From positions 1 through 6,734 of the forward strand of contig JAJRPW010000027.1 in the NCBI GenBank assembly GCA_024280585.1: a stretch of DNA of 6,734 nt. Reading direction: 5' to 3'. The notes beneath the pieces were generated by a model that saw only the letters and a program-made list of their open reading frames with translations, was not told the DNA's origin and did not search any database. The DNA comes from Alphaproteobacteria bacterium (GTDB lineage: Bacteria; Pseudomonadota; Alphaproteobacteria; Rickettsiales; UBA6187). The translations under genes were made by a program, and so were the position numbers. Within the stretch, counting starts at the first letter, position 1, and every line of letters starts with the position of its first letter. Shown piece after piece: positions 5,790 to 6,734 of this stretch.

Positions 5790-6734
5790 CTATTTTTCAT
5801 TATCAAACTCACCCCCCAATTTTTCACAATCTTCGGGGATAATAAAAGTAAAACAAGCGCCTTTTCCATTACCATTATTCTCAGCCCATATCTTGCCGCC
5901 ATGAGCATTAACTATTTCCTTACAGATAGCTAAACCTATACCGCTTCCACCTCCGGCAGGCCTGGTATCACTACTTTGAACAAATTTTTTAAAAATATCT
6001 TCAACTTCACCTGCGGGAATACCTTGTCCGCCATCAATAATAGACACGCACACCCCTTTTATTTCATTTTTATACCCAATAGCAAGCTTTTTGCTAAATA
6101 TATTTATATTAATATCACCTTTTTCAGGAGTAAATTTAATAGAATTCGATAAAAGGTTAATCAAAACCTGATATATCTTATTATAATCAAATACATACGA
6201 ATTCCTTTTCAGCTTATTTGAAACAGCTACTTTCAACTTTTTACTTTCAACCAAAGAGGAAAGCTCTTTCAGGGATTTTTCTACACATTTTTCTATATTT
6301 GCATTATCAAAAGAAAAACTGGCCTTTCCCAGCTCCAAAGCCGTCAAGTCCAGCAGGCTATCTATCAATATCATCAATCTTTCACCACTCTCTTCAATAC
6401 GCGAAAAATATTTCGTATATTTCTTATATAACTCCTTTGACGGCGCCTGCCCTTGCTTATTTTTTCCCATTTCTGCAAAATTTAATATAGCATGCATAGG
6501 CGTTCTAAGTTCATGCGAAACACTAATTAAAAAATCGCTCTTTGCCTTGTTTGCCGCCTCGGCCTTTTCTTTTTTTTCTTCCAGCTCAATATCTCTATTG
6601 TCCATTTTACCGACCATTACCGTCAACGCATCAGCAAGTGCCTCAGTCCCTTCCTTGGGGCTCATATAATCTGGAAAACAAATCCGAAAAAATCTATCTG
6701 CGAACCTACGGCGAAATATATAAAATGTTATGGA
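5790..6734 (-). CDS. Sensor histidine kinase, 5' end beyond the window
   Basis: This is the C-terminal part of a sensor histidine kinase; 314 residues are visible. The first in-frame ATG is at 6665, but the frame stays open without a stop to the right edge, and that ATG has no ribosome site, so the true start is probably outside. Numbering from that ATG: a charged coiled linker (about 23-43), a HisKA dimerisation domain with phospho-accepting H51 (SHELRTP, 50-56), and a HATPase_c domain with N-box INLLSNSIKF (169-178), G1 box DGGQGIP (211-217), F-box residues F225/F228 and G2 box GGGSGIGLAI (238-247). The 23 residues before the ATG begin with SITFYIF followed by RRR, which looks like the end of a membrane segment and a juxtamembrane basic anchor, so a membrane-bound sensor is likely. 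It should autophosphorylate and pass phosphate to the receiver encoded 8 bp downstream, and perhaps to the CheY-like protein. Confidence 0.9.
   Translation of the reverse strand, partial: SITFYIFRRRFADRFFRICFPDYMSPKEGTEALADALTVMVGKMDNRDIELEEKKEKAEAANKAKSDFLISVSHELRTPMHAILNFAEMGKNKQGQAPSKELYKKYTKYFSRIEESGERLMILIDSLLDLTALELGKASFSFDNANIEKCVEKSLKELSSLVESKKLKVAVSNKLKRNSYVFDYNKIYQVLINLLSNSIKFTPEKGDININIFSKKLAIGYKNEIKGVCVSIIDGGQGIPAGEVEDIFKKFVQSSDTRPAGGGSGIGLAICKEIVNAHGGKIWAENNGNGKGACFTFIIPEDCEKLGGEFDNEK

Overview
The window looks like Gram-negative, probably alphaproteobacterial, chromosome. This rests on three things: an orotate phosphoribosyltransferase of the type I associate with Rhodospirillales-like alphaproteobacteria, a lipobox-bearing lipoprotein, and an intergenic segment resembling the short dispersed repeats common in some alphaproteobacterial genomes. 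The species cannot be named from the sequence. No tRNA, rRNA, CRISPR array or transposase was seen, and no gene-free stretch exceeds about 155 bases.

Left part (1-2804, + strand): a 724-residue membrane protein whose first 300 residues match the TMEM43 family, followed by a roughly 420-residue acidic, proline-rich cytoplasmic tail. Eight bases later comes pyrE, the fifth step of pyrimidine synthesis. The two genes look co-transcribed.

Middle (2787-4872): a 339-residue protein of no recognised family runs on the - strand, and its end overlaps the end of pyrE by 18 bp. It diverges from a + strand pair made of a stand-alone CheY-like receiver and a small lipoprotein with three Tyr/Pro-rich repeats. 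The 113-bp divergent region holds two good sigma70-like promoters whose -35 regions interlock, plus two perfect inverted repeats. This suggests joint control of the unknown protein and the receiver/lipoprotein pair. A 153-bp gap after the lipoprotein carries the repeat-like segment.

Right part (4873-6734, - strand): a histidine kinase, open at the right edge of the window and therefore incomplete, is followed 8 bp later by a receiver fused to an RsbW-like ATPase/kinase domain. A simple reading is that the kinase phosphorylates the receiver, which then controls the ATPase domain. That domain type normally acts in partner switching as an anti-sigma factor or serine kinase. No STAS antagonist, sigma factor or PP2C phosphatase lies in the window, so the output is unknown.

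The most unusual items are the TMEM43-like protein with its long tail, the receiver/RsbW-like fusion beside its kinase, the interlocked divergent promoters driving an unrecognised protein opposite an orphan receiver, and the repeat lipoprotein. Whether the two signalling clusters form one pathway is inference from proximity only.
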